This document shows positions 1 to 11,062 of a DNA stretch of 64,000 bases, one piece after another. Source of the DNA: Roridomyces roridus (lineage: Eukaryota; Basidiomycota; Agaricomycetes; Agaricales; Mycenaceae); NCBI GenBank assembly GCA_029378245.1, contig JARKIF010000019.1, positions 310,001 to 374,000 on the forward strand, in the 5' to 3' direction. A model generated the notes under the pieces. It did not search any database and was not told the DNA's origin. It saw only the letters and a program-made list of their open reading frames with translations. How positions within the stretch are numbered: position 1 is the stretch's first letter; each line of letters begins with the position of its first letter. A program made the position numbers and the translations under genes.

Positions 1-907
1 CAGTGACGAAGTGGTGAATACTTTCCGATGGTTCCCTGTTCAATTGCTCATGGTTTCTGAAGGACTTGGATTTCCTGGATGCCATGTCGTGCTCCGGAGG
101 TCAAATGAGTTCCCTGTCGGACTACATCAAAGTCATGCGGACGATTCTCGACCCAACGCGTCCAGAAAGTCTCCTGCCTCCCCATGTCATACGGGAGTGG
201 CTGCGGCCAATTCATGGTTGGATGGACGACACAACCGAGGTTGGGATGCTTTGGGAGATCGAGAAGATCAGAGACTCGTACAGCCGTCCGGTCAGGATAT
301 TCCAAAAATGTGAGTGACTGATGAGCGCATTTGCAACTCACTCACATTCGACAGTGGGCGTTCTCGGTGCATCTCGCAGCGTGTTTGCAGTCAACCAGGA
401 AATGTCTTACGGTGTTGCCATTCTCATGACTGGCACTTCGTCTGCGGTCGGGGATTTGGCTCTCGAGATCTTTCGTCGACTGCAGCCCACCTTGGATCGT
501 CTGTTGGCGTCCAGCGCGACTCGATTGTATTCCGGTGGCTGGATCTCAGACGACTCGGAAATAATCATCGCGGTCAACGAGGGCTCTTTGTGGGTCACAC
601 AACTCCAACTGAAGGGATCGGACGTTCTGCGTCTCGTTCAGGATAACGACAATCCCCAACCTATTACCGTGTGGTCTACGGGGAGGCCTCACGAATTCCG
701 GTGAGCATGATCAACTGTTGAATTTCTTCTTTTACACCTTTCAGAATGGCGTTCACCTTGGCTTCTCGCGTCTGCATGCGTTCTTGGGCTACAATTGATG
801 ACGGGTTTGCTCGTGGGTATCCTACTGATTTGATTTATTTTGCACATGAAGTCGACGGCATGAAACTACATGTGCCGTCGGTCAACCTTGTCTTCGCCCG
901 GAAATGA
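1..907 (+). CDS. Serine beta-lactamase-like protein, 3' part (cut by window edge)
   Basis: This is the C-terminal part of a fungal serine-hydrolase of the beta-lactamase/penicillin-binding-protein family; its N-terminus with the SxxK serine lies outside the window. I read exons 1-13, 63-309, 355-700 and 745-907. The introns are 44-49 bp with GT and AG ends, and the frame is continuous across all three junctions. Seen features are the family segment SSLSDYIKVM, the conserved helix YGVAILMTG, and a C-terminal beta-strand module ending VNLVFARK before a TGA at 905. The last exon is supported by the inverted copy, where the same reading survives at 22979-23141. The gene lies 174 bp upstream of a NAT gene in the same orientation, and that pair is duplicated at 21.5-24.6 kb. 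Family assignment rests mainly on the more complete inverted copy. The physiological substrate is unknown; many fungal members are esterases or amidases rather than antibiotic-degrading enzymes. Confidence 0.7.
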
Positions 908-1047
908 TGAACAGGCTGGTTTCGGTGTCCTTGTTTCGATTTAGAGGTTCTTTGGATGTCGATTCTCGGGGATGAATGCCCGAAGGTCAAGACGGAGTGA
1001 TGGGTTTCGGAGCTCCTAAACGGAACACGTACGGCAAAAACGAGTCA

Positions 1048-1054
1048 TATAAAA
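1048..1054 (+). promoter_or_regulatory. TATA-like box of NAT copy A
   Basis: A TATAAAA motif lies 28 bp before the NAT start codon, and an equivalent TATAAAT lies at the same place before the inverted copy. Conservation between the two copies supports a promoter role, but the distance to the transcription start is unknown. Confidence 0.4.
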
Positions 1055-1081
1055 TATTCTGGTCTTTGATCTACAACATCC

Positions 1082-2192
1082 ATGTCCTATCCAACCTACC
1101 CTCCCGACGCGTTCGCGCAAACGACGCTGAACAGGCAGGACGCGGCGGCTTATCTGGACCGCATCAACTTGCCCGCGTCGCTCCTGGACTCTCCACCCTC
1201 GCTCGAGCTGCTCTCGACCGTTTTCCTGGCACATCTTGAGCAAATCCCAAAAGATACCAGTCCGCTGCATGTCCCAGAGTCGCAGTGGAGTGGCCCCTCG
1301 ACGCCGGTGAACCTCGGCAGTGCATTGGCCGATGGCATGCCACTCGGCTCACGCGCCTTTGACCGTATCGTGCATGAGCACAAGGGCGCGTACTGCTTCG
1401 CCATTAACGCGACGTTCGCTGGGCTCCTTAGGACCTTTGGATTTACGGTCTCGGAACTTGGGGCCCGCGCGTGTCGTTCGCTTGGGAATGATCCGTTGAC
1501 GCATGCTGATGGGTGGTACTGGGGAACTCTGACGCACGAGGTTCTGGTGGCGGGTTGGGAGGGAAGTGCGGACAGGTACTTGGTGGATGCTGCATGGGGA
1601 CCATGGAACCTCGCATTGCCGTCAGTCGTCTTCATCTGCCTCTTTTATTTGTCTCAAATTTCTCAGGATCAAGCTCACGACCGATCCGGCAGGCGAGACC
1701 ATATTGGGGCTCAACGAGTTTGAGGCTTACCGCTTGGTTTTTGAGGAGCTGCCCGTCTCCCCGAACAGAGTGAAGCCACTGGACGTCATTCCCGGATACA
1801 CCCTCTATCGACGCATCGCGCCCGTTGGCACACCTCATACCTTGCCGATAACACCCAACTCCCCCGGCTATTGGTCCCCCATTTTCCACTTCCACCTCAG
1901 CTCCCTCGGTCTTTCCGATTTCATGCTCTTGAACCATTTTTCTGCGACGCATGGCCTTGCGACGTTCACTCCCTTCTGGCTCGTCACGCGCCTCATACCA
2001 GGTGGAAAGGGCGCCCGACGGTCGATGATGTACGCCGAGAAGGCAGGCGACGAGGCCAGGCGTGCAAAGGTTTATACCACTGGCGGTCCGGAGGCTCAGG
2101 GAAGTGACGAGGGGCGCGACGTCGAGTGGGTCGATATGGAGACCGGCCCGCTCAAGGAATATCTTTCGCGGGAGCTGGGATACAAGTTTTAG
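1082..2192 (+). CDS. Arylamine N-acetyltransferase (NAT family), copy A
   Basis: The predicted enzyme would move an acetyl or acyl group from CoA to arylamines or related amines through a cysteine thioester, in the cytosol. Two exons, 1082-1620 and 1667-2192, with a 46-bp intron (GTCAGT...TTCTCAG), give 354 aa. The NAT catalytic triad is visible: Cys105 in KGAYCFAIN, His152 in THEVLVAGW and Asp169 in YLVDAAWG. In basidiomycetes, NAT homologues detoxify aromatic amines and substrates such as benzoxazolinones; which applies here is not shown. The gene follows a beta-lactamase-like gene on the same strand. A near-identical paralogue is at 21640-22753; I count about 18 residue differences, with intron sequence diverged more than exons, as expected if both proteins are under selection. 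The start is the first ATG, with a TATA box 28 bp upstream. Confidence 0.9.
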
Positions 2193-2322
2193 AAGGCTAG
2201 AGTCTCGCGTGGACCTAAAATTGAAAAATAGCTCGCCGATTCTGGCCCTGTACTAGCCATCGACCACGCCATCGAACGCAGCTCATCTCGATTGTCGGTC
2301 TCCGTGGGCGGAGATCTTGCTC

Positions 2323-4145
2323 TCCGTCTTACTTGGTGGCTTTGTGGCGCCGTTAATCCTGTCTTGGACGTTCAAGTTCGCGGACTTTCTACCACTCGAC
2401 CCCTTTCCGCTTTGGGGATCGTTCGCGGAGTATGAAAAAACTTCCAAGCGTCCTAATGCAGTGATTACTTGTTTGAACCGTCCTTCTTACAGAGTTTCAA
2501 CTTCAAGACTTGTATCTCCGCTCGATGCTTACAGTATTATGACCCGCCACCGCTACTTGGCTGTAGCCAATCTCCATCCCAACACATTCCTCCTAGAGCC
2601 ATGCGAGACCAGGCACGCGAAGATTTAGCTTACTCGAGGACCTTTCTGCGACACGCCACACGTCAATGACCTTCACTTCGGAGGTCTCGCCCGCCGCCGT
2701 GCGCAACCAGCTTAATAATAACCGCCACCGTCATCCGTGGCGTTCTCTCGGGGATTCCCTTACGGCCTTCGCGGGAAGTGAACAATGACTGAACGATGAC
2801 GAGCATTTACTCCCGAATAAACTTGTGCGAATCTAGGGTTCAAAGCAACTGCTCTGCTGAATCAAGTACTTATGCCGCCTTCATCGTCGGGGACCTAGCT
2901 TGATGTCGGCACGCGCCGCCCTCTTGTAACAGGCCATTCCTCAGAATTGAATGCCGGAGCAATTGCAACTCCTCATCGCGTGTTTCAACACTCGCAATAA
3001 TGTCTCAACTCGCGGCGTCGTAAACAGTATGCACCCATATGTGGGGCCCTCCCGCGATGACAGGATTGCACCCTCTTAGGACCCAGCAGTCGATCCCCGG
3101 TGGGTGGCTAGACCTCCGCCAAGCTGACCGTTGTACATTATCTCCGTTCAAACATCAAGTCGGCTGGGGAGGCATCTCGGGGGCAATCATTCACTGCTGG
3201 TTGTTCATGACAGGTACACAGGTGGATTTCCAGGGTGAGTGTCGTTTGAACCATTTTTACTTGCAAGTTCACAATGTTTGGCCTTGACCGGACTCGGCAC
3301 GCCGACTTCAAGGGTATCCCAGGTATCAGCGCAACTCCGTCTCCAAAAAAGACCCCCAAAGACAATCTAACCATTTCCAGCAAATAACCTTGCCTGAACA
3401 CCGAATGCATATATGTATAGTTCCCGCGAAGGGTACGGTCCGATGGCCCTCCTACCGGGCGGGATCGCTTGTGGGCGCGCCAATTTTAATTCAGTCTGGG
3501 GGCCAATTTACCGGATTTTGTCTCCCGCGATGCGCCGCCTCCATGGGTTGATGCCAACCAACTTGCATAGGGTCCGGGACCCTGGCTCTAGATCTAAATT
3601 TCAGATTACTCAATTTCGGGTGGGTTTCAATCGAAAATACGTCGAATGTGGCTGAAATGAAAGTCTCTACGCTTCAAAGTGGCACTTCAAGGGCATTCTT
3701 CGCTGGAAGGCGGCCCATCCTCGACCAGAGTCTAACAAGGAAGAATTCCGGAACAGAAAAACGTTCCCGGCACGTGAATCTGATCAGATTGAGTTGGCCG
3801 CCAGCGCCACATTTCCTTGCAGAAATAGAAGGTTGAAAGTTGAACACGAACACGAACCCATCGGATGCGGTACATACTTGGCTCGACCTGATCGGTTTCT
3901 CGGAATTGCCTTTGGAGTTCTTCAGGTCTCAGAGTCCCAAATTCAATCTGGTTGAAATCACAGAATTTGAACTTTGGTCTTGTTTGCCCATGATGCCATC
4001 ATTTCAACACGAGGAGGTCTACCAAAGGACCATCCCTTCGAATTGCGAAAGACAAGACTCGAGAAACTAGATCCAATTTCACCACGTAACCTTCCAGGAA
4101 CAGCATATCAAAAAGTTCTACCCGCCAACGCAACTAACTCCATAT
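2323..4145. other. Intergenic, no gene recognised
   Basis: About 1.8 kb between the 3' edge of the duplicated block and the 3' end of the UbiA gene. Only short ORFs without recognisable domains or splice support occur. I see no tandem array or terminal inverted repeats. It may be decayed sequence. Confidence 0.5.
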
Positions 4146-5304
4146 CTAGAAAGGGATACCCTCCATCCCCCGATGAAGGACCGCGTCCACCACAAAACCA
4201 GCCAACACAATCTGCCCAACCAACGGCGTACCCAAAAACATGGCCTTGCAAGTCTCCGGCGAATCAATGTTCGTCTTGGCCAGCCCACTTAACAAAACGA
4301 TCCCAGCGCCCAGTACCCCAATTTGGAACGCCCACCCATGCCCATTGAGCGCCCCGCCGTACGAAAGAAGTCCGAGGAACCCTATCCCTGTACCTGTACA
4401 TATTTTAATCGTGTGTTTACCGCAAAGTCGGGCGGGGGACCGAAGCCCGATGCGGATGTCGTCTGCGTGGTCTTGATGCTGGTAAATCGTCTCGTAGGTG
4501 ACGGTCCAGAGACATGCGCCGATGTAGATTGGGGTGAGGATTTTGAAGGGGATGGGTGAGATGCTGAGGTCGCTCCAGCCCATGAAGATGCCGATTTTGA
4601 ACATCAAGCCCTGTACATAGAAGATGGGTGAATTATATGTGGACCAGTCGGGGATGGTTTACCAGAGGGATGGGCGCCAGGTTTGTCCATCGCTGTAAGG
4701 TTTCGGTTAATCTTGCGGACGCGGCGTGAAGGACTGAAAACCTTACCTTGCAGGTTGGATAAATCACATAGAGAGGCCAAACGGGCATCGAGACGTATAG
4801 TCTGGCATCTGTCATGAGCTTCCCTCCGGCACCAGACAAAGCACTCACGCGGCCTTGCTGAGAGTACGTGACGCTAGGTACACGCCCAGGAGGACCTGTA
4901 TCCCAAAAAACATCCACGCGCGGGCGAGGGATATAGCACCGCGCGGCAGCGCTCTTTCTCTGGTCCGCATCACAAGCGCATCGATGTCGTGGTCGAGTAT
5001 GTCGTCGATGGTCATGATCTAAGTTCAAAGTGCGTCAAGTATGTACTGCTGTGGGGAATGTATGGTTCCTTACGAGGGATTTAATGCCGAAACAGAGCGG
5101 GACGTAGACGAGGGCTCGCAAGAGTGCGTCCGTGGCGCGGATTTCCGGTTGGGCGTGGTAGACCATTGCGATAGACCAAGCTGTGGGCAGCCAGACGACC
5201 CAGAAACCTATATTATTGTGCAGTCTGCAGAGCTCCCAACAGGCTTGAACCTCCTGGCGGGTCGGCAGTGCGAATAAAGCGGTACGTTTTTCGACGAGAT
5301 TCAT
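4146..5304 (-). CDS. UbiA-family prenyltransferase
   Basis: An integral-membrane enzyme predicted to transfer a prenyl chain to an aromatic or other acceptor using Mg-diphosphate chemistry. Five exons (5074-5304, 4849-5018, 4747-4801, 4663-4692, 4146-4610) give 316 aa, close to the family norm. Both acidic motifs are visible: a first motif around residues 82-90 (DDILDHDID, with Asp replacing the usual leading Asn) followed by the RTRERALPRG type stretch, and a second around residues 201-213 (YETIYQHQDHADD). Hydrophobic segments occur throughout. The segment YPTCKRWTNLAPIPLG is typical of 4-hydroxybenzoate polyprenyltransferase-like fungal proteins. It is divergent from an ICMT-like methyltransferase with an alpha/beta hydrolase beyond, suggesting a small prenyl-modification cluster. 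It could be a ubiquinone COQ2-type enzyme, but no mitochondrial presequence is evident and the context favours specialised metabolism. Confidence 0.88.
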
Positions 5305-5849
5305 AGGGAGGAAAGTGTGGACAAGTTCTTGTTTTCCGTGTCTGTCGTTTTAACCCCAAGTTATTTCTTTCAACCCTCATACCCAGTTACTTGCCCGTAC
5401 CTGTGTTGAGGTTCAAGAATGCCCGAAATGTTCAACTTCCCATGGAGAATGTGGTAATCCGACGGCAGTGGGGGGTGATTTTGTTTTAATTCTGCTATCT
5501 CCATCGACTGTGCCCCCACCGAACCACCGCCGATCTCAAAAGTCAAGAGTCTGGATCTGCAATTGTAGAAAATTACTTTGGAGCCCTGAACCTCTAAATA
5601 ACCGACCCACTTTGGATGCAATAGGAAGTAGCAGATGCGAAGAAGTGGTCTGGAACCCACACTGCTATCAAGTCCTGTTTCGAAAACATAACGAGAGGGT
5701 GCAAACATAGATCTTGAGTCTTGCCCAGCTTTGTTCTTGCGGTCGTCGGCCATAGCCCGCCCGGATCGCGATTCCCCTATAGATGGTCAGAGTCTTGTTT
5801 CGCTCGCGAAATAAAAGGGAGACGCACGAAGAATCTGGCTGCATACAAC
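5305..5849. promoter_or_regulatory. Divergent intergenic region between UbiA and ICMT genes
   Basis: 545 bp separate the two divergent start codons, so the promoters of both genes should lie here and could be shared. A 127-aa minus-strand ORF crosses it but has no recognisable domain. No clear TATA box or operator was found. Confidence 0.4.
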
Positions 5850-6610
5850 ATGGCCATCCTCAGAATTTTCTGTATCATCGCAACGACTCTCGGTTTGCAC
5901 GTCGCATCCACGTCCCCGACTCCACCCTTGAGCGCAGCAGAACGCACAATCGCACCAACCAATGTTGAATTTTTGCTCGTCTCTCCAACGTTCCGCCAAG
6001 CTCCCAAGGTTTCTTCTTTGTCTTCTTCTTGCATGCACGGTCAAGTGAACGCGCATAGATCATCTACTGGTTCTCCGCACTCGCAGAAATCACGACAATC
6101 CTCGCCCAACTGCACCCCCACTCCTCCTCAGCCCAACTCGCCCTCTCAGCCCTCACACCACCCGGGCGTTGCCCAACTCCACGACTCACCCTCCCCTTGG
6201 CCCTCGGCGCTCTCTTCGCAGCCAGCGGCGCATTCCTCCGATTCCGCTGCTACCGCGCCCTGGGACGGCATTTCACCTTTGAAACAGGCATCATCAATGC
6301 CCACGAACTAATCACCCGTGGCCCATACAGCGTCGTCCGCCACCCAGGTTACACAGGCGCCGTCCTCGCATACATGGGTCTCGTCTGCTGCTATGGCGCA
6401 CCGGGCTCGTGGTTCCTCGAGTGCGTGGCAAAAGGAAGTGTGGCCGGCGCGTTGTTTTGTGCTGCATGGGGCGGTGCGATGACGCTCGTCGTAGGCGGGC
6501 TTATTGCGAGGATCGATAAAGAGGATGCTGGGTTGCGGAGCGTGTTTGGAGAGGAGTGGGATGAATATGCAGAGAGAGTGCCGTATGCTTTGATTCCGGG
6601 CATCGTTTAG
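5850..6610 (+). CDS. ICMT-like isoprenylcysteine carboxyl methyltransferase family protein
   Basis: A membrane methyltransferase of the ICMT/Ste14 superfamily, which uses S-adenosylmethionine to methylate a carboxylate, classically of prenylated cysteine. Exons 5850-6008 and 6059-6610 (50-bp intron) give 236 aa. Seen signatures are LITRGPYSVVRHPGYTG, with the Arg-His-Pro SAM-site core, and the C-terminal block KEDAGLRSVFGEEWDEYAER, both diagnostic. Hydrophobic segments precede and separate them, and the N-terminus has a signal-like stretch. The second exon is in frame from 6059 to the stop. Fungi have a single-copy Ste14 for CAAX processing, but agaricomycetes carry many extra ICMT-like genes beside UbiA genes; the divergent UbiA neighbour fits that accessory class. 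The substrate is unknown. Confidence 0.85.
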
Positions 6611-6712
6611 TTAGTTACACACCTTGAGATTATTTGTAAACATGGATTTCGCATAATTGAGGACGTTACCCACTTCATTATACCCCTGGCGTACATGGAA
6701 AAATCATAAACC

Positions 6713-8166
6713 TCAAAGCCTGCTCCTTACTCCCCGAGCATTCATCACCAGCGCATCATACACCGCTCTCCCCACTTGGTCTGGTGCCTCCTGTATCGTC
6801 TGAAATCGGTCAGAACACATATTGGAGGGATAGTCGCAAAACACACCTGATGTCCCGCACCCTTGATCACCGTCCTCGAAGCATACGGCGCTGCCTCCAC
6901 GATAGCCGCGTGCACGTCCTTTGGTCTACAAAGCAGAATTAGATTTGAAGTAGGGTCCAAAAAAAAAACCAACATACAGGACGTCAGCGATTTCACCGAG
7001 GATGAGATGGACCGGGTACGTGCGAGCCAGGCTCGCGAGGTTCTCAAGCGGCTTGGTAGCGCCATTGGGATCGCGGTACATGGTCGCTTCTTGATCCCGG
7101 GTGCACGCCAGAGTCACGCCGTGATACGCACCCTCCTTGAATTGCGCACCCTCCTTGAATTGCGCACCAGCTACAAAATTTCTTGAACAGGACGTTCAAA
7201 AATGGGTTTGAAAACACGAGGACATACGATGCTCCACGATGCCGTATTCCTAACCAAAAAAAAGAATAAGTCGGTGACAGACTGTGAGAAGTGGGCGGGA
7301 TTCATGGGGCGTACGATGTATATTTGGAGAACACGGGGATCCCACCTCTTCCTGCTTTCTCGGTCTCGTGAAGCCGCTAATGCCTGCTGGCGGTCGGGCC
7401 ACACGTCACGCCGTTCATAAGCCCCTTTGACGAGGATTTTGCGCAGGCTGCTGAGGCGGTGTGCGCCCATGGGGCTGATGAGGGGCTCGATGAGCACGAG
7501 GGATTGGAATGGGAAAACTGGCTGGATTCCTTGTAGAATCGTTCTATAGCAAGAATGAATGGATGGGAGGAAGAAGAATGCAGCAGACGCACATGGAGCA
7601 ACCACCCAAACTCTGTCCCACTCCCACCAGATTCCGCGTCCTAAAGTCGACGCCGCCTTGCTCAGGACCGATGGAAAGGAATCGATGGGCTGCTTGTGCA
7701 TATCGCTCGCAGGAAACTAAGGGAAATGAGATGAGTTAGATAGCAGCTATGTATGTAGTGAGTGTGGGCACGCACAGCTGAGGTAGTATTCCGGCTGCAG
7801 CAGCGCCCGCGTATTGAGCGCAGCCGAGGCACCGTGATTGGGACAATCCAAGCACCAGGCTTCCCGTATCTTGACGGGACTGCCTGCAGTCGACGCAAGC
7901 GAAAAGAGGGCCCTGACGCTGATTAGGACGTGAACAAGGATAGTAAAAGTGAAATCGCACTCTAGCGGAGGAATCCACGTCTCCTTCATGAAACTCGTGG
8001 CGTGGAGGAATAGCAGGGTCAGGCCGTCGTCGTCGTCATTGCCTTCAGAGCCCGACAGCCAGTATCGCTTGGCTGTTAGATAGAAGGGGTAGCCTCCTCC
8101 GGGGGCGTAGGTGAAGGATTGCTCGTTGAGCGGATGCATACGGAGGAGATGGGAGGTGAGAGCCAC
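6713..8166 (-). CDS. Alpha/beta hydrolase-fold protein with a 22-nt microexon
   Basis: Eight exons (7961-8166, 7776-7918, 7593-7716, 7315-7543, 7228-7249, 6978-7170, 6847-6925, 6713-6799) give 360 aa in one frame. The nucleophile elbow VGVGQSLGG puts the candidate Ser at about residue 152. An Asp in the VHLILGEIADVL strand and a His in KGAGHQ near the C-terminus complete a plausible triad. The protein resembles fungal hydrolases annotated as toxin-biosynthesis or peroxisomal Lpx1-like lipases, but I cannot assign a substrate. The first intron (7919-7960, 42 bp) is divisible by three and could be retained. A tandem 18-bp duplication lies in exon 6, and exon 5 is only 22 nt. Transcription converges with the ICMT gene, 102 bp between stops. 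The start is the first ATG; a downstream ATG (MHPLNEQSF) is also possible. Confidence 0.78.
7127..7168 (+). repeat. In-frame tandem 18-bp duplication inside the hydrolase gene
   Basis: Two consecutive copies of the unit CGCACCCTCCTTGAATTG plus a partial third repeat. On the coding strand it doubles the peptide AQFKEG without breaking frame. It is either a recent slippage product or a local assembly artefact. Confidence 0.85.
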
Positions 8167-8381
8167 AGCATACCAGCGGTCGGGCTATTTGAAGGCCACG
8201 AAGCAAAGCCGCGGGTTCTTTTAATTTGCTTACGGAAGATCGGCAAAGTGGCTACAAAATTGGCCAGAAAAATGGTAACACTTCTCCGAGGCTGAGAAAT
8301 ATGCCGTTCAAGTTGGTCATTTAATCAAATACAACTTTATTTTTCTTTTCTGCTCCCAACTTTTTATGCCCGTGCCTCAGA

Positions 8382-8430
8382 CCCAGTGAGAAGTCCGTAT
8401 GGCTGTATATTGGGAAATCTGGGAAATCTT
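8382..8430. repeat. Left terminal inverted repeat of the CACTA element
   Basis: Begins CCCAGTGAGAAGTCCGTATG and pairs with the complement of 14579-14627. Identity is high over the first 30 bases and looser beyond. The target duplication CCTCAGA immediately precedes it. Confidence 0.8.
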
Positions 8431-8766
8431 CCCGTATCAGAATCCGGTAAAATCCCAGATATGGCCAGACCCAGCCTTAGAAATTCAGCAGTTTTTCTGG
8501 CCGTATCTGGGATTCTCATCCATATGTAGAATATTCGCTTCTGAATGATATTTTATTGCATTTATTACCTGTACCCCGTCCGCTCCCCGCGCTCGCTCCC
8601 CGCTGCTGCTCCCCCGCGCTCCCCGCTGCTGCTCCCCGCGCTCTACTCGCCGCTCTTCCAACTGCTCGCGCACTCACACAGTCACGTTCGCCGGCCTCCG
8701 CCCCGCACTCCCAGCTCCTCGTCACTCTGCCGCCGCCGACTCTGCACTTCCTCCTCGCCTCCCAAT

Positions 8767-10973
8767 CTAAGCAGCCAGAGCCTGTAAACGAATAATAAGA
8801 GATTGTCCCCGAGAAGGTCTAATACATACCGCTGCGGCAGCATCTTTGGCCTTCCTCTCCCGATCTTTCCAGAACTACCAGCCATGTCAGGTTGTGAATG
8901 TGCAGGCAAAGATGCCACATACCTTTTGTCCCTCCTCTCCGAGGTCATCCCAATAAGCCTTGAAGTCGTTTTTGTCGGATTCGGGATTCGTACGTGCCCA
9001 GACTATTGCGCACAAGCCGCTAAATGAATGGAATCGGTAAAGAATTATCGGGTAAGTAAGGGGACACACCGCGCCGTTGTACTGCTCTGACTGGGTTTAT
9101 ACGGCTTTTTGGACGCGGGCTTGGGTGCTGGTGCTTTGTGTGTGGGAATAGAAGCTGCTGCAGGAATGACAGGTTTGGCGATGGGGGCTGGGGCATTCTT
9201 TGAGGAGGAAGAGTCTGAACTGTTGTCGGAGGATAGTGCGACTTGCAGAAGAATATCCATATTGGTCGGAGGTGCTGAGTCGGTGGAGATTGTGGATGTA
9301 GAGACGACACGAGCGGTAGTAGTTTCGACACGAGCAGGGCTATTGACGACACGGGCATGGGAAGAGACAGTGTTGACAGGGGCAGCGGTACCGTCAACGC
9401 GGGCAGAGGCATCGTTGATGAGGGGAGAGGCATCGTCGACGCGGGCGGCAGTCACGCGGACGGAGGAACTATCGAGACAGATGGAGGTGTGGCCGACTGG
9501 CTCAGAAGGCGACCGGCTCGGAGGTGGTGGGGGCAGTTCGTCCGTATCGACTCTGGATGGCGGGGCCGGGGAATGCACGGATAAAGTGCCTGCAAAATGT
9601 GAGACGACGTCCGCAGTAATGAATGAGCTTACCGGATGCAGCGCGGGATTGCTTGATGACTTAGGACAGGCTAAGCGACACGGGTGATTGAAACGGGAAG
9701 AATTCACCTCTGTCCGCTTCTCTGATCGCTTTATTTGCGGTTGGGGCGCTGCGACGTTGTCAGACAAAGGACATCAAACGGACATGGAGGAACGTACAGC
9801 GGATTTACGACTCTCTGGGAGTTTACTGGTCAGCTAATGATAGACAGACAAAGGGATGAGACGTACGATGTCAGGGCGCTTACCCCGCGCGTTTGACTCG
9901 ATGGCGCCGCCGTTGGATTTCCTACGCTTCCTGTCGTTGCCGTCGCTACTGTGAATTGACTTCCTCTTTTGGGGAGAAGGGTGGGTCCGAGAGGAGATAT
10001 CGTCCGAGTCGATGGGGAGGCTGTTTTCCTGTTCGGCTACTGTCTTCTTCTGCTTAAAATACCGATCGCCGTGCGAGCCCTTCCAACTGGAATACTGCTG
10101 AGTGCCAATCCAGTCGGCTTTCCAGTGTCCATGGCAGAGCCGAAGGTCGGGATACTCCTTCTCCATAGCCTCCCTGAATCTCTCCTTCACATTCTGGCCC
10201 ATCGTCGACCAACCAGAGTCGTCGAGAAGGCCGGCCTTTGCGAGATCGTGCATTACTGAGGTCGCGGTGGCTTTGATGGCCGCCACAGTTTCGAGAGTCG
10301 GGGGAGTGCCCATGGCATCTTCCGCAAAGTGGAACGAGGCAGCCGTGATTTTGGGGACGTCCGCGGCGTCGACCTGAGTGACACCTCTCTTCTTTCCGAT
10401 CGCATCGTTATACTTTCCCTTCTGCCAGTACTGCACGAGCGGGTAATCGCCCTCAGACAAAGATGACGACGAAGAAGGAGGAGGGTGTTGTCTAGAGCCA
10501 GCAGTGGTAGTGAGTGCCTGTAGCAATTGTGTGTTCTGCATTCTGCGGGCATGTCACGTTGGCGGTCTCGAACGAGAGACAGATAGCACACCTGAGCTGT
10601 TCGTTATCTCGCTTGAGCATCGTAACCTCCATCTCCTTCCGCGCCAATTCAATTTGCAGCTTCGTCATCAATGCGTATTGAGGTGTAGGGTAAGCCTGCA
10701 ACTTCTCGTCAGTCACATATCCAATGAATGGCTCGGGACACTCACCGGGTACCCAGAGTGGCTCGTACTGTTTCCGAGGGAGGAGGAGGATCCAAGAGAT
10801 GAAGACGATCTATAAATTTCGGGGGATGACATGGTGGGCGATGGAAGTGTCCATTCGGAGCTGGTGTCGTCCTGCAAGGACATATCGAGCATGGAGGAGG
10901 ATCCTTCGCCAGTAGGATGGTTGAAAAGGCTCTCGTCGCCGGCGAAGAGCTGCGAGGAGCCTGCTCGATGCAT
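8767..10973 (-). CDS. CACTA accessory protein (coiled-coil, Ser-rich; second transposon gene)
   Basis: A spliced gene downstream of the transposase on the same strand. The N-terminal exon (10746-10973) is Ser-rich; 10592-10695 encodes a short coiled coil (LARKEMEVTMLKRDNEQLR); the long exon from 10542 contains YPLVQYWQKGKYNDAI and a conserved LRLCHGHWKADWIG block with a basic C-terminal stretch. A Pro/Ser/Thr-rich part with recurring ARV motifs follows at about 9.1-9.8 kb. The last exons encode DFKAYWDDLGEEGQK, then FWKDRERKAKDAAAA, and end at a TAG at 8767. Splicing between 9.9 and 9.1 kb is uncertain. The same architecture occurs as the partner ORF of fungal Tnp2 elements and may be the end-binding protein. 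It has no host function. Confidence 0.6.
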
Positions 10974-11062
10974 GGCCGTAGAAAGGAAGAGGGGACAAAC
11001 AAGGACACAACAACGCGAACGCGTTCTTTACCAGTCTATTTCTCACTACAAACTCTACATAA

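Larger units (their letters stand above)
1..2322 (+). repeat. Inverted segmental duplication, copy A (beta-lactamase-like + NAT)
   Basis: This block matches the reverse complement of 21529-23554. Position 1 corresponds to 23554, and the similarity fades near 2322/21529, just after a shared stretch ending gcggagatcttgct. Exons, introns, the 174-bp intergenic spacer and the 3' flank are all recognisable in both copies. Copy A is cut by the window edge. Copy B is shorter mainly because of a 331-bp internal deletion. Confidence 0.9.

Noticed and set aside
5370..5753. 127-codon minus-strand ORF between UbiA and ICMT
   Set aside because: Lies in the divergent promoter region and shows no family feature; too little evidence for a gene.
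7919..7960. Certainty of a 42-bp intron in the hydrolase
   Set aside because: It is a multiple of three with no stop, so it may be retained exon; kept in the model but not claimed as firm.
9109..9687. 192-codon plus-strand ORF inside the CACTA element
   Set aside because: It is the complement of the Ser/Thr-rich part of the accessory gene, low complexity, with no domain.
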